From positions 124,001 through 188,000 of the forward strand of contig NZ_VNHW01000011.1 in assembly GCF_008124835.1 (NCBI RefSeq): a DNA stretch of 64,000 nt, given 5' to 3'. Made by a program: the position numbers and the translations under genes. The stretch is from Blastococcus xanthinilyticus (GTDB lineage Bacteria; Actinomycetota; Actinomycetes; Mycobacteriales; Geodermatophilaceae). Within the stretch, counting starts at the first letter, position 1. Each line of letters begins with the position of its first letter. The notes beneath the pieces were generated by a model. It searched no databases, was not told where the DNA came from, and saw only the letters and a list, made by a program, of their open reading frames with translations. Shown piece by piece: positions 35,847-44,899 of this stretch.

Positions 35847-35872
35847 GGCCGCCCGCCCCTGCGCGGGCCGCC
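35847..35872 (+). terminator. Hairpin between the small coiled-coil gene and smc
   Basis: GGC-GCCCGC and GCGGGC-GCC pair around CCCTGC with one C-C mismatch, 15 bp after the stop at 35832. Confidence 0.45.
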
Positions 35873-35942
35873 GGACCGGCCGGCTTCCTGTCACATCCGC
35901 ACCAGCGGTCCCGCAGGGCACCTGACCAGGCCCGATCGCGGC

Positions 35943-35948
35943 TAGAGT
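35943..35948 (+). promoter_or_regulatory. -10 element for smc
   Basis: TAGAGT lies nine bases before GTG 35958. No ribosome-binding site is present, so a leaderless or nearly leaderless transcript is likely. Confidence 0.45.
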
Positions 35949-35957
35949 CTTCGTACC

Positions 35958-38900
35958 GTGCACCTGTCGAGCCTCACGCTGAAGGGTTTCAAGTCCTTCG
36001 CGTCCGCCACCACGCTGCGGCTCGAGCCCGGGATCACCGCCGTCGTCGGCCCCAACGGGTCGGGCAAGTCCAACGTCGTCGACGCCATCTCCTGGGTTCT
36101 CGGCGAGCAGGGCGCGAAGAGCCTGCGCGGCGGCAAGATGGAGGACGTCATCTTCGCCGGCACCGCCGGCCGCCCCGCCCTCGGCCGCGCCGAGGTCACC
36201 CTCACGATCGACAACTCCGACGGCGCGTTGCCGATCGAGTACACCGAGGTGTCGATCACTCGCCGCATGTACCGCTCCGGGGAGAGCGAGTACGAGATCA
36301 ACGGCGACAAGGTCCGGCTCCTCGACGTCCAGGAACTGCTCAGCGACTCCGGCATCGGCCGCGAGATGCACGTCATCGTCGGCCAAGGGCAGCTGGACGC
36401 CGTCCTCTCCGGCCGCCCGGAGGACCGCCGCGCCTTCATCGAGGAGGCCGCCGGCGTCCTCAAGCACCGCAAGCGCAAGGAGAAGGCCCTCCGCAAGCTC
36501 GACGGGATGCAGGCCAACCTCGACCGGCTGGCCGACCTCACCGCCGAGCTGCGCCGCCAGCTCAAGCCGCTGGGCCGGCAGGCCGAGGTGGCCCGCCGCG
36601 CGGCCGGTGTCCAGGCCGATCTCCGGGACGCCCGGCTGAGGCTGCTCGCCGACGACCTGGTCCAGCTCCGCGACGCCCTCGACCGCGACGTCGCCGACGA
36701 GACCGCTGCCCGGCAGCGGCGCACCGTCGTCGAGCGGGAGCTGGCGGGGGTGTCCCGCCGGGAGGGCGCGCTGGAGAGCCGGCTGGCCGAGACCGCGCCG
36801 CAGCTGCAGCTGGCGTCCGACACCTGGTACCGGCTCTCCGCCCTCGGTGAGCGGTTCCGCAGCGTCGCCCAGCTGGCGGCCGAGCGGCACCGGCACCTGT
36901 CGGCCCCCGCCGCGGCCGCGGCGCCGGGGCGGGACCCGGAGCAGCTGGACGCCGAGGCCGACCGGGTCGCGGCCACGGAGGCGGAGCTCGCCGACGGGCT
37001 GGCGGCCGAGCGGGACCGGCTGGGCCGGGTCGTCGCCGCCCGCACCGAGCTCGAGCGCGCGCTCGCCGACGCGGAGAAGGCCTGGGTCGCGGCCGCGCGG
37101 GCGCTGGCCGACCGGCGGGAGAGCCTGGCCCGGCTCTCCGGCGAGGTGGCCGCGGCGCGCTCCCGGGCGGGTGCCGGCCAGGCGGAGATCGAGCGGCTCG
37201 CCCTCGCCGCCGCGGAGGCCGCCGACCGCGCCGAGGTGGCCGCCGACCGGCTGGCCGACCGCCGCGGCCAGGTGGCGGAGCAGGAGGACACCGACGTCGC
37301 GCTCGTCGCGGCGCACGAGGACGCCGTCGCGGCGCACGCGGCGGTCGCCCGGCGGGTCGCCGAGCTGGCCGAGGCCGAGCGCGCCGCCGAGCGCGACCGC
37401 GCGTCGTGGCAGGCCCGGCGGGACGCCCTCGCCCTCGGGCTGACCCCCGCCGACGGCGCGGCCGCCGTGCTCGGCGGGGACCTCGCCGGGGTGCTCGGGC
37501 CGCTGACCGAGCAGCTCACCGTCGCTCCCGGCGACGAGGTGGCGGTCGCCGCCGCCCTCGGTGGCATGGCCGACGCCGTCGTCGTCTCAGGGGTGGCCGA
37601 GGCCGCCGCCGCGCTGGCCCACCTGACGCGCACCGAGGGCGGCCGCGCCGGTCTCCTCGTCACCGGGGGCTTGCCGCCCGTGCCGCGCGACGGGTGGCCC
37701 GAGCTGCCCGCGGGCGCGCGCTGGGCGCTGGACGCGGTGGAGGCTCCCGAGCCGCTGCGGCCGGCGCTGGCCCGGGCGCTGGAGCGGGTCGCCCTCGTGC
37801 CCGACCTGGACGCCGCGGTCGCGCTGGTGCGCGTGCACCCCCGGGTGCGCGCCGTCACCGCCACCGGCGACCTGCTGGGCGCCGACTGGGCGGTAGGCGG
37901 GCAGTCCGACGCCCCGTCCAACCTGGAGATGCGGGCCCGCGTCGACGAGGCGGCGGCCGAGCTGGACGCCGCCACCGTGCACGCGGCCCGGCTCGCCGAG
38001 GAGCTGAGCGAGGCGCGGCGCACCGCCGAGGAGCGTTCCGTCGACGTCGACGCCGCGCTCGCCGCCCGGCAGGTCGCGGACCGGAGCCGCTCCGCCGAGG
38101 CGACCGCGCTCGCCGAGCTGGGGGCCGCCGCCCGGTCGGCGACCGCCGAGGCCGAGCGGCACGCCGCCGCCCGGGTGCGCGCCGAGGAGTCCCTGGAGCG
38201 GGCGCTCACCGCGCTGACCACCCTGGAGGCGCGGCTCACCGAGGCCCAGGCGGCCCCGCTGGAGGACGAGCCGCCCACCGAGGAGCGCGACCGGCTGCGT
38301 GCCGAGGTGGCCGCGGCCCGGCAGGGCGAGACCGAGGCGCGGCTGGCCGTGCGGACGGCGGAGGAGCGGGCCCGCGCGCTCCAGGGCCGCGCCGAGTCGC
38401 TGCGCCGTCAGGCCCGGCAGGAGCGGGCCGCGCGCGAGCGCGCCGCCGCGGCCCGGGCCGCCCGGGAGCGCGGGGCGGCCGTCGCCGCCGCCGTGCGGGC
38501 GGACGCGGAGGCCGCCGGGGTGGCGCTGCAGACGTCGCTGACCCGCGCCGGCGCCGAGCGCGACGCCCTGGCCGCGTCGCGGAACTCGTCCGAGGCGGAG
38601 CTGCTGGAGGTGCGGAGCCGGGTGCGGGCGGCCACCGCGGAGCTGGACCGGCTCACCGACGAGGTGCACCGCGACGAGGTAGCGCGCACCGAGCAGCGGT
38701 ACCGCATCGAGACGCTGGAGACCCGCGCTGCCGAGGAGTTCGGCGTCGACCTGCCCACGCTGGTGGCCGAGTACGGCCCCGCGGCGGCCGTGCCGCCGTC
38801 GCCGCAGCAGCTGGCCGAGGCCGAGGCCGCCGGGCAGCCGGCGCCCGAGCCGACGCCCTACGAGCGGGCGGCGCAGGAGCGCCGGGTGGCCCGGGCCGAG

Positions 38901-39524
38901 CGCGATCTCGCCACGCTGGGCAAGGTGAACCCGCTGGCGCTGGAGGAGTTCGCGGCACTGGAGGAGCGGCACACGTTCCTGGCCACCCAGCTGGAGGACC
39001 TCAAGAACACCCGCCGGGACCTGCTCACCGTCGTCCGCGAGGTCGACGGCCGGATCCACGACGTCTTCGCCGCCGCGTTCGCCGACGTGGCCCGGGAGTT
39101 CGAGCAGGTGTTCGCCACCCTGTTCCCGGGCGGCTCCGGCCGGCTGGTGCTCACCGACCCCGAGAACATGCTCACCACCGGCGTGGAGGTCGAGGCCCGG
39201 CCGCCGGGCAAGAAGGTCAAGCGGCTGTCCCTGCTGTCCGGCGGCGAGCGCTCGCTGACCGCCGTCGCGATGCTGGTGGCGATCTTCCGCGCCCGGCCCT
39301 CGCCGTTCTACGTGCTCGACGAGGTCGAGGCGGCGCTGGACGACGTCAACCTCGGCCGGCTGCTGGTCCTGGTGGAGCAGCTGCGGTCGACGTCCCAGCT
39401 GATCATCATCACGCACCAGAAGCGGACGATGGAGATCGCCGACGCCCTCTACGGCGTGAGCATGCGCGGCGACGGCATCACCGGCGTGATCAGCCAGCGG
39501 CTCCGCGAGCTCGAGACCGCCTGA
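35958..39524 (+). CDS. smc: Chromosome segregation protein SMC
   Basis: A 1188-residue structural-maintenance-of-chromosomes ATPase, a normal length. The N-terminal head has VVGPNGSGKSNVVDAISWVL (Walker A about 31-38). Long Ala/Arg/Glu-rich coiled coils flank a hinge around residues 510-660. The C-terminal head has LSGGERSLTAVAML (signature about 1093) and FYVLDEVEAALDDVN (Walker B). It dimerises at the hinge and works with ScpA/ScpB, not in this window, to organise DNA. It starts at GTG 35958 and is followed by an 11-C run and a 60-bp palindrome. Confidence 0.97.
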   Translation: MHLSSLTLKGFKSFASATTLRLEPGITAVVGPNGSGKSNVVDAISWVLGEQGAKSLRGGKMEDVIFAGTAGRPALGRAEVTLTIDNSDGALPIEYTEVSITRRMYRSGESEYEINGDKVRLLDVQELLSDSGIGREMHVIVGQGQLDAVLSGRPEDRRAFIEEAAGVLKHRKRKEKALRKLDGMQANLDRLADLTAELRRQLKPLGRQAEVARRAAGVQADLRDARLRLLADDLVQLRDALDRDVADETAARQRRTVVERELAGVSRREGALESRLAETAPQLQLASDTWYRLSALGERFRSVAQLAAERHRHLSAPAAAAAPGRDPEQLDAEADRVAATEAELADGLAAERDRLGRVVAARTELERALADAEKAWVAAARALADRRESLARLSGEVAAARSRAGAGQAEIERLALAAAEAADRAEVAADRLADRRGQVAEQEDTDVALVAAHEDAVAAHAAVARRVAELAEAERAAERDRASWQARRDALALGLTPADGAAAVLGGDLAGVLGPLTEQLTVAPGDEVAVAAALGGMADAVVVSGVAEAAAALAHLTRTEGGRAGLLVTGGLPPVPRDGWPELPAGARWALDAVEAPEPLRPALARALERVALVPDLDAAVALVRVHPRVRAVTATGDLLGADWAVGGQSDAPSNLEMRARVDEAAAELDAATVHAARLAEELSEARRTAEERSVDVDAALAARQVADRSRSAEATALAELGAAARSATAEAERHAAARVRAEESLERALTALTTLEARLTEAQAAPLEDEPPTEERDRLRAEVAAARQGETEARLAVRTAEERARALQGRAESLRRQARQERAARERAAAARAARERGAAVAAAVRADAEAAGVALQTSLTRAGAERDALAASRNSSEAELLEVRSRVRAATAELDRLTDEVHRDEVARTEQRYRIETLETRAAEEFGVDLPTLVAEYGPAAAVPPSPQQLAEAEAAGQPAPEPTPYERAAQERRVARAERDLATLGKVNPLALEEFAALEERHTFLATQLEDLKNTRRDLLTVVREVDGRIHDVFAAAFADVAREFEQVFATLFPGGSGRLVLTDPENMLTTGVEVEARPPGKKVKRLSLLSGGERSLTAVAMLVAIFRARPSPFYVLDEVEAALDDVNLGRLLVLVEQLRSTSQLIIITHQKRTMEIADALYGVSMRGDGITGVISQRLRELETA

Positions 39525-39526
39525 CG

Positions 39527-39537
39527 CCCCCCCCCCC
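39527..39537. repeat. Homopolymer of eleven C
   Basis: An uninterrupted C11 tract just past the smc stop, directly before the second 60-bp palindrome. It is prone to slippage and to sequencing error; being intergenic, it changes no frame. Confidence 0.9.
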
Positions 39538-39538
39538 G

Positions 39539-39598
39539 GGCATAGGAAGCTCTACCTACGGATCGGGGCCCGCATCCGTAGGTAGAGCTTCCTATGCC
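39539..39598. terminator. 60-bp palindrome (copy 2), probable bidirectional terminator
   Basis: Arms of 25 bases (39539-39563 and 39574-39598) pair perfectly around the 10-base loop CGGGGCCCGC. The outer 17 bases, GGCATAGGAAGCTCTAC, equal those at 12648; the inner eight are CTACGGAT, different from copy 1 but fully complementary to their own right arm. It lies between convergent smc and the phosphatase-fold gene, whose stop uses the last base of the element. Confidence 0.8.
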
Positions 39599-40410
39599 TA
39601 GACGCCGCTGCGGACCTCGAGGTCGACGACGACCGGCAGGTGGTCGGAGGCGCCCTCGGCGTCGAGCACGTAGGCCCCCGCCACGGCGACGCCGGAGGAG
39701 ACCCACACCTGGTCGATCCGGCGGTGCGGGGAGCGCGCCGGGTGGGTCATGCCGGCGTCGCTCTGCCAGAACCGCCAGCCGGCCTGGTCGTCGCGGGCTC
39801 GGGCGAGCTGCCAGGCGTCGGTGAACCGCTGGCGCAGCGCGTCGAGCTCGGGGGCGTCGGGCGTGCTGTTGAAGTCGCCGACCAGGACGCCGGTCTCCAT
39901 CGCGTCGGTGTGCAGGCCGGCCAGCGAGCCCACCTGGGCGGCGCGCTCCTCCGCCGACCGGGTGGTGAGGTGCGTGCCGGTCACCCACAGCGCGCCGCCG
40001 TCGAGCTCCACCATGGTGCGCAGCGCGCTGCGCGGCTCGCCGGTGCCGGGCAGCGGGTGCACGTCGCTGATCAGGATCGGCAGCCGCGACAGGAGCGCGT
40101 TGCCGTACTGCCGGCGCGGCTCGCCCTCGCCGGCGCCGTCCACCGGGCCCCGGTCGATCGCCGGCCCCCACGCCAGCTGCATGTCCAGCGCGCGGGAGAG
40201 CAGCAGCGCCTGGTCGACGTCCTCGCTGCGCTCCCCGAAGCGGCGGTCGACCTCCTGCAGGCAGATGATGTCGGCGTCGACCGACGCCAGCAGGGTGGCG
40301 AGGCGGGGGAGGTCGTGCCGGTCGTCGTCGCCGACGCCGTGGTGGGTGTTGAAGGTGACCAGCCGCACGGGGATGGGTGGCTGGTCGGGGCCCGGGGCCG
40401 GCTTGGTCAC
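39598..40410 (-). CDS. Endonuclease/exonuclease/phosphatase (EEP) family protein
   Basis: A 270-residue metallo-phosphoesterase with RLVTFNTHHG at the N-terminus, ICLQEVDRR (metal-binding Glu), TGTHLTTR, GVLVGDFNSTPDA (catalytic Asp-x-Asn) and ASDHLPVVVDL (SDH motif). These are all the EEP catalytic blocks. The substrate may be DNA, phosphoinositide-like lipids or another phosphodiester. No signal peptide is seen. It starts 12 bp after the stop of the PhoD-like gene on the same strand, so both enzymes are likely made together. Confidence 0.9.
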   Translation of the reverse strand: MTKPAPGPDQPPIPVRLVTFNTHHGVGDDDRHDLPRLATLLASVDADIICLQEVDRRFGERSEDVDQALLLSRALDMQLAWGPAIDRGPVDGAGEGEPRRQYGNALLSRLPILISDVHPLPGTGEPRSALRTMVELDGGALWVTGTHLTTRSAEERAAQVGSLAGLHTDAMETGVLVGDFNSTPDAPELDALRQRFTDAWQLARARDDQAGWRFWQSDAGMTHPARSPHRRIDQVWVSSGVAVAGAYVLDAEGASDHLPVVVDLEVRSGV

Positions 40411-40422
40411 CGGACCACCCTC

Positions 40423-42111
40423 TCAGGCCTCGGACAGCGGCATGTCCAGGACCTGCAGCAGGCGGCCGTCGTGGACGCCGTCCTTCCCGCTCACGGAGAG
40501 CACGAAGCGCGCCTCCCGGCCCTCGAGCACGAGCTCGCCCACCTGGTTGCCGAAGTAGGGGCCGGCCTGCTTCTCCCACTCCAGCGACGCGGGCACCGCG
40601 CCGACCAGGCGGGCCAGCCGCTCGGTGAGCCGCCGCGCGCGCCGGCTCCAGCCGATCCGGAAGGCGACCTGGATGGGGTGCGGCGCCTGGTTGTGCAGCG
40701 GTGACACGGTCAGCTGGTGCACCCGCGACTCCAGCCCGCCGGGGCGCACCACCTCGGCGGCGTAGGCGTGGTGGACGTCGCCGGACACGACCAGCGTGGT
40801 GGCCGGGGCGCGACCGTGCTCACCGCGCGCGACGGCCAGGACGGCGCGCCCGAGCCGGTCGAAGGAGTGCCCGAAGGCGGCCCAGTGCTCGAGGTCGGAG
40901 GCCTGGCGCAGAGCCTCGGCCAGCCGCCCCCGCCACCGGCCGTGGTGGCGGCGGTTGAGCGTGGCGTTCCACCGCTCCAGCGAGTCGACGGCGTGCGGGA
41001 GGAGCCACGGCAGGGAGGTGCCGAGGATCAGGTGCTCGACGCCCTCCTCGGCGGCCCGGCGCATCGCGGCCTCGACCCACTCGAACTCGGCGTCGTCGAG
41101 CATCCGCCGGTCGCTCTCCTCGAGCACCCGGCCGGCGCGGCTGTCGATCATGACCAGCCGGGCGTCGCCCCAGTGCCGGACGAAGCTCCAGCGCACGCTC
41201 GCCGGGTCGGCGTCGGCCCGCGCGGCCATCTCCCGCAGCAGGGGCTCGGCGTCCGCCGGCGTGCCCGGTGAGGCGTCCACCAGGTCCTGGATGGCCCGCC
41301 ACACCTTGTTCTCGGCCAGCTCCTGGGGGCTCAGGTTGCCGAGGTGCTGGTAGATCCAGTAGCTGACCAGGCCGCCGGTGATCCGGCCGGCCCACCAGTC
41401 GGTGCCGCTCATCCGCTCGCGCCAGGCGGCCGAGGTGTTCCAGTCGTCGATCATCTCGTGGTCGTCGAAGATCATCGAGGACGGGATGGTCGACAGCAGC
41501 CACCGCACCTGCGGGTCCTGCCAGGACTCCACGTAGAGCCGGGTGTACTCCTCGAAGTCGGCCACCTGGTCCTCCGGAGCGCGCCGGTGCAGCGCCTGGT
41601 CGCGGCGGCGGGCCAGCCAGCCGCGGGTCTGCGTCGTCAACTCGTCGGCGTAGACCTGGTCGCCGAGCAGCACCAGCGCGTCCGGCCAGCGGTCCTCGGG
41701 CTGGGCGGCCAGCCGCTGGGCGTAGAGGTCGAGCGCGTCCGGCGGGATGCCCTCGGACTCCTCGACGGTGTAGGGGCTGGCGTACCGGCAGGAGCCGAAG
41801 GCCAGCCGGAACGCCCCGGCACCGCCGGGGGTGCGGATCCGGCTGGGCGGGAAGGCGGAGTCCTCCGGGGGCCACACCTGCGCCCCGTCGAGGCGCACCT
41901 CGTAGGGCGTGGTGCTGCCGGGCTCGAGGCCCTCCACGACGACGAGCGCGAAGTGGTGGCCGCCCACGCAGAAGGTGCGGGTGCGGCGCCCCAGCACGTC
42001 GACCTCGCACGGCCGGTCGGTCTCGACCCAAACGGTCGCCGACACCGGGTCGACGTGCCGCAGGAGGGGCCCGAGCACGAGGGCGGGGGCGCTGGCGGCG
42101 GGATGCGGCAT
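40423..42111 (-). CDS. Alkaline phosphatase D (PhoD)-family metallophosphoesterase
   Basis: A 562-residue protein with a N-terminal fibronectin-like PhoD domain (LGPLLRHVDPVSATVWVETDR) and a calcineurin-like catalytic domain: LAFGSCRY, LLGDQVYADE, MIFDDHEMIDDWN and VVSGDVHHAYAAEV carry the metal-binding Asp, His and Asn. Classical PhoD enzymes are exported by Tat, but no twin-arginine signal or hydrophobic leader exists here, so it is probably cytoplasmic. The start is ATG 42111. It diverges from ftsY across 85 bp. Confidence 0.9.
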   Translation of the reverse strand: MPHPAASAPALVLGPLLRHVDPVSATVWVETDRPCEVDVLGRRTRTFCVGGHHFALVVVEGLEPGSTTPYEVRLDGAQVWPPEDSAFPPSRIRTPGGAGAFRLAFGSCRYASPYTVEESEGIPPDALDLYAQRLAAQPEDRWPDALVLLGDQVYADELTTQTRGWLARRRDQALHRRAPEDQVADFEEYTRLYVESWQDPQVRWLLSTIPSSMIFDDHEMIDDWNTSAAWRERMSGTDWWAGRITGGLVSYWIYQHLGNLSPQELAENKVWRAIQDLVDASPGTPADAEPLLREMAARADADPASVRWSFVRHWGDARLVMIDSRAGRVLEESDRRMLDDAEFEWVEAAMRRAAEEGVEHLILGTSLPWLLPHAVDSLERWNATLNRRHHGRWRGRLAEALRQASDLEHWAAFGHSFDRLGRAVLAVARGEHGRAPATTLVVSGDVHHAYAAEVVRPGGLESRVHQLTVSPLHNQAPHPIQVAFRIGWSRRARRLTERLARLVGAVPASLEWEKQAGPYFGNQVGELVLEGREARFVLSVSGKDGVHDGRLLQVLDMPLSEA

Positions 42112-42196
42112 GGGAACAGCCTGGCCTACGAACCTGTGCGGCCGCAGTCGGCGTCCCGGCGGACTCCTTCCCGCGCGGGCTGGGAGACTCGGGGCC

Positions 42197-43423
42197 ATGG
42201 AATTCGTGCTGATCGCCCTCGCGATCCTGGTCGTCGCACTGATCCTCGGAGTCAGCCTCCTCGTCGGCCGCGGCCGGAAGACGACGCGGCTCGACGACGA
42301 CGCCGCCAGCGGCACGACGCTCACCCGGCCACGACCCCCGGCGCCCCCGGTCCAGCAGCCGCGCCCCACCGGCGCCACCGCCTCGGGGCTCGGGCTGCCG
42401 CCGGTCGACCAGACCGACGCCGGGGTGCCCGAGGCGCCGCCGGCCGTCGACCTGCCCCCGGCCCGGCCGGAGCCGGGCCTGGTCTTCGACACCCCGCTGC
42501 CGTCGGCCGGGCGGCTGGTGCGGCTGCGCTCCCGCCTGGCCCGGTCGCAGTCCTCGCTCGGTCGCGGTCTGCTCACCGTGCTCGCCCGCGAGCAGCTCAC
42601 CGAGGACGACTGGGAGGAGATCGAGGAGACCCTGCTGGCCGCCGACGTCGGCGTCGCGGCGACGACCCGGATCGTCGAGCGGCTGCGCACCCAGTCGTTG
42701 GTGCTGGCCACCGCCTCCGGCGCCGAACTGCGGGAGCTGCTGGTCCGCGAGCTCACCGCCGTCCTCGGGCCCGACCTCGACCGCACCCTCGGCACCGCCC
42801 GGCACGAGGGCCGGCCGGGCGTGGTGCTCGTCGTCGGCGTGAACGGCGCGGGGAAGACCACCACCGTCGGCAAGATCGCCCGCGTGCTCGTGGGCGACGG
42901 CAAGAGCGTGATCCTCGGCGCGGCCGACACCTTCCGGGCCGCGGCCGCCGACCAGCTGGAGACGTGGGGCGAGCGGGTGGGGGTGCTGACCGTCCGCGGG
43001 CGCGAGGGCGGTGACCCCGCGGCGGTCGCGTTCGAGGCCGTGCGCACCGGCGTCGAGGCCGAGGTGGACACCGTCGTCATCGACACCGCCGGGCGGCTGC
43101 ACACCAAGTCCGGGCTCATGGACGAGCTGGGCAAGGTCAAGCGCGTGGTGGAGAAGCAGTCCCCGGTCACCGAGGTGCTGCTCGTGCTCGACGCCACCAC
43201 GGGGCAGAACGGCGTCGTCCAGGCCCGGGTGTTCACCGAGGCGGTCGAGGTGACCGGTGTCGTGCTCACCAAGCTCGACGGCACCGCCAAGGGCGGCATC
43301 GTGGTGCGGGTCCAGCAGGAGCTCGGCATCCCGGTGAAGCTGGTCGGCCTGGGGGAGGGCCCCGACGACCTCGCGCCCTTCGAGCCCCGCGCCTTCGCCG
43401 AGGGGCTCGTCGGCGAGGTCTGA
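42197..43423 (+). CDS. ftsY: Signal recognition particle receptor FtsY
   Basis: A 408-residue SRP GTPase. The N-terminal transmembrane helix (EFVLIALAILVVALILGVSLLVG) anchors it, as in other actinobacteria. A Pro-rich linker follows, then the NG domain with VVGVNGAGKTTT (G1, 214-223), DTFRAAA, DTAGR (296-300) and TKLDGTAKGG. It receives ribosome-SRP complexes from Ffh, encoded 8 kb downstream. It converges, with only nine bases between stops, on the next gene. Confidence 0.97.
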   Translation: MEFVLIALAILVVALILGVSLLVGRGRKTTRLDDDAASGTTLTRPRPPAPPVQQPRPTGATASGLGLPPVDQTDAGVPEAPPAVDLPPARPEPGLVFDTPLPSAGRLVRLRSRLARSQSSLGRGLLTVLAREQLTEDDWEEIEETLLAADVGVAATTRIVERLRTQSLVLATASGAELRELLVRELTAVLGPDLDRTLGTARHEGRPGVVLVVGVNGAGKTTTVGKIARVLVGDGKSVILGAADTFRAAAADQLETWGERVGVLTVRGREGGDPAAVAFEAVRTGVEAEVDTVVIDTAGRLHTKSGLMDELGKVKRVVEKQSPVTEVLLVLDATTGQNGVVQARVFTEAVEVTGVVLTKLDGTAKGGIVVRVQQELGIPVKLVGLGEGPDDLAPFEPRAFAEGLVGEV

Positions 43424-43432
43424 GGCGGCCGG

Positions 43433-44029
43433 TCAGCGGCAGACCGGGACGTCCAGGTCGGTGTTGTGCAGGGTCGGCTCCCCGGGCACGTCCCCGTTCA
43501 TGAACGAGTTGGCCGGTGACCAGCGCCCGGCCCACTCGCCGGAGTCGACCAGGTACCAGAACCCGTCGGGCACCACGCTGGGGATGCTCGGGGCGTAGTA
43601 CCGGCAGCGCACCTGCACGGTGGTGTCCGGCGGGATCGGCTGGGCCTGCCCCTGGAGGGTGCGGGGGTCGGTGAAGGTGTTCGCCCCGAGGCTGCCCGTC
43701 GTCTCCGGGCGGAGCCGGCCGTCTCCGGTGCTCGGCAGGGTGGGCAGGGCCTCGGGCTCGTCCTCGCCGAGGACCATCGCGGCGGTGGTGGCCCCGGCGG
43801 CGACCAGGAGCACCGCCGCGGCGGCCACCGCCCACCGACGGCGGGCCGGGGGGGCGGCCGCCGGAGCGGGGCCGGGAACCGCCTCGGGTTCCGGTGCCGG
43901 CACGGCGGGCGGCACCGCGACCGGGGGCGGGGCGTCGGTCGGGCCGCAGGTCTCCACCAGCCGGGGCGCGCCCGCGGCGTGCGGATAGCCGGGCACGTGG
44001 TCCAGGGCCCAGGCGTCCAGGTCCCGCAC
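43433..44029 (-). CDS. Membrane-anchored protein of unknown function
   Basis: A 198-residue protein: a Pro/Ala-rich N-terminal cytoplasmic part, one transmembrane helix (WAVAAAAVLLVAAGATTAAMVL, about residues 70-92), then an extracytoplasmic domain with two late Cys (RCRYYAPSIPSVVPDGFWYLVDSGEW, ending DVPVCR) that may form a disulfide. No known domain is recognised. The reading frame stays open upstream of GTG 44029 with protein-like composition but no ATG or GTG start, so the N-terminus may be longer if a rarer start is used. Confidence 0.65.
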   Translation of the reverse strand: MRDLDAWALDHVPGYPHAAGAPRLVETCGPTDAPPPVAVPPAVPAPEPEAVPGPAPAAAPPARRRWAVAAAAVLLVAAGATTAAMVLGEDEPEALPTLPSTGDGRLRPETTGSLGANTFTDPRTLQGQAQPIPPDTTVQVRCRYYAPSIPSVVPDGFWYLVDSGEWAGRWSPANSFMNGDVPGEPTLHNTDLDVPVCR

Positions 44030-44116
44030 CGCGCCGGTGACCGCGTTGCGCGGGTACCGGCCGCGGCACCAGTTGCGACCCGCGCGAGCCCCGTGACCCA
44101 GGAGGGGCGGAGAGGG

Positions 44117-44145
44117 GGCGGCAGCGTCACGGGGGCGCTGCCGCC
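44117..44145 (-). terminator. Terminator hairpin after nikO
   Basis: A ten-base-pair stem GGCGGCAGCG/CGCTGCCGCC (44117-44126 with 44136-44145) with a nine-base loop, just downstream of the nikO stop on the minus strand. Confidence 0.6.
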
Positions 44146-44155
44146 GCCCGGGGGC

Positions 44156-44899
44156 TCACCCGGCCGGCGAGAACCCGTAGGGCAGCTCCAGCCGGTGCGC
44201 GGCGAGCAGGCCGGCGTCGGACAGCACGTCCGGCGTCGGGCCGTCGGCGACCACGACGCCGCCGTCGAGGATCACCGACCGCGGGCACATCTGGGCGGCG
44301 TAGGGCAGGTCGTGGGTGACCATCAGCAGGGTCACGGGGAGCTCGGTGAGCACCTCGGCCAGCTCCCGCCGGCCGGCCGGGTCGAGGTTGGACGACGGCT
44401 CGTCGAGCACCACGATCTCCGGCTGCATCGCGAGCACCGTGGCGACGGCGACCCGGCGGCGCTGCCCGAACGAGAGGTGGTGCGGCGGCCGGTCGGCGGC
44501 GTCGGCCATGCGCACCTGCTCCAGCGCGGCGGTGACGCGGGCGGCCACCTCCTCCTCCGGCAGGCCGAGGTTGCGCGGCCCGAAGGCGACGTCGTCGGCG
44601 ACGGTGGGCATGAACAGCTGGTCGTCGGGGTCCTGGAACACCACTCCGACGCGGCGGCGGATCTCCGGCAGCGAGCGCTTCGCCACCGGCAGCCCCGCCA
44701 CGGTCACCTCCCCGCGCCCGGCCCGCAGGATGCCGTTGAGGTGCAGCACCAGGGTGGTCTTCCCTGCGCCGTTGGGCCCGAGCAGCGCCACCCGCTCGCC
44801 GCGCTCGATCCGCAGGTCGACGCCGAACAGCGCCTGGTGCCCGTCGGGGTAGGCGAAGGCGAGGTCCTCGACCAGCAGGGACGGCGGGGGAGCGGTCAC
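44156..44899 (-). CDS. nikO: Energy-coupling factor transporter ATPase (NikO/CbiO type)
   Basis: A 247-residue ABC ATPase. Walker A is LLGPNGAGKTT, Q-loop VFQDPDDQLF, signature LSFGQRRRVAVA, Walker B IVVLDEPSSNLD and H-loop VTHDLPYA. The LSFGQ variant is usual for cobalt/nickel ECF ATPases. The GTG at 44899 overlaps the NikQ stop. It powers metal uptake through NikM with NikQ as the transmembrane coupler. Confidence 0.92.
   Translation of the reverse strand: MTAPPPSLLVEDLAFAYPDGHQALFGVDLRIERGERVALLGPNGAGKTTLVLHLNGILRAGRGEVTVAGLPVAKRSLPEIRRRVGVVFQDPDDQLFMPTVADDVAFGPRNLGLPEEEVAARVTAALEQVRMADAADRPPHHLSFGQRRRVAVATVLAMQPEIVVLDEPSSNLDPAGRRELAEVLTELPVTLLMVTHDLPYAAQMCPRSVILDGGVVVADGPTPDVLSDAGLLAAHRLELPYGFSPAG

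Noticed and set aside
35489-36850. Open frame spanning the small coiled-coil gene and the 5' end of smc
   Set aside because: It is in a different frame from both recognised genes and its translation is Arg/Pro-rich without domains.
41344-43014. Plus-strand open frame antisense to the PhoD-like gene running into ftsY
   Set aside because: The first part is antisense to a clear metallophosphatase and the second part is an out-of-frame shadow of ftsY.
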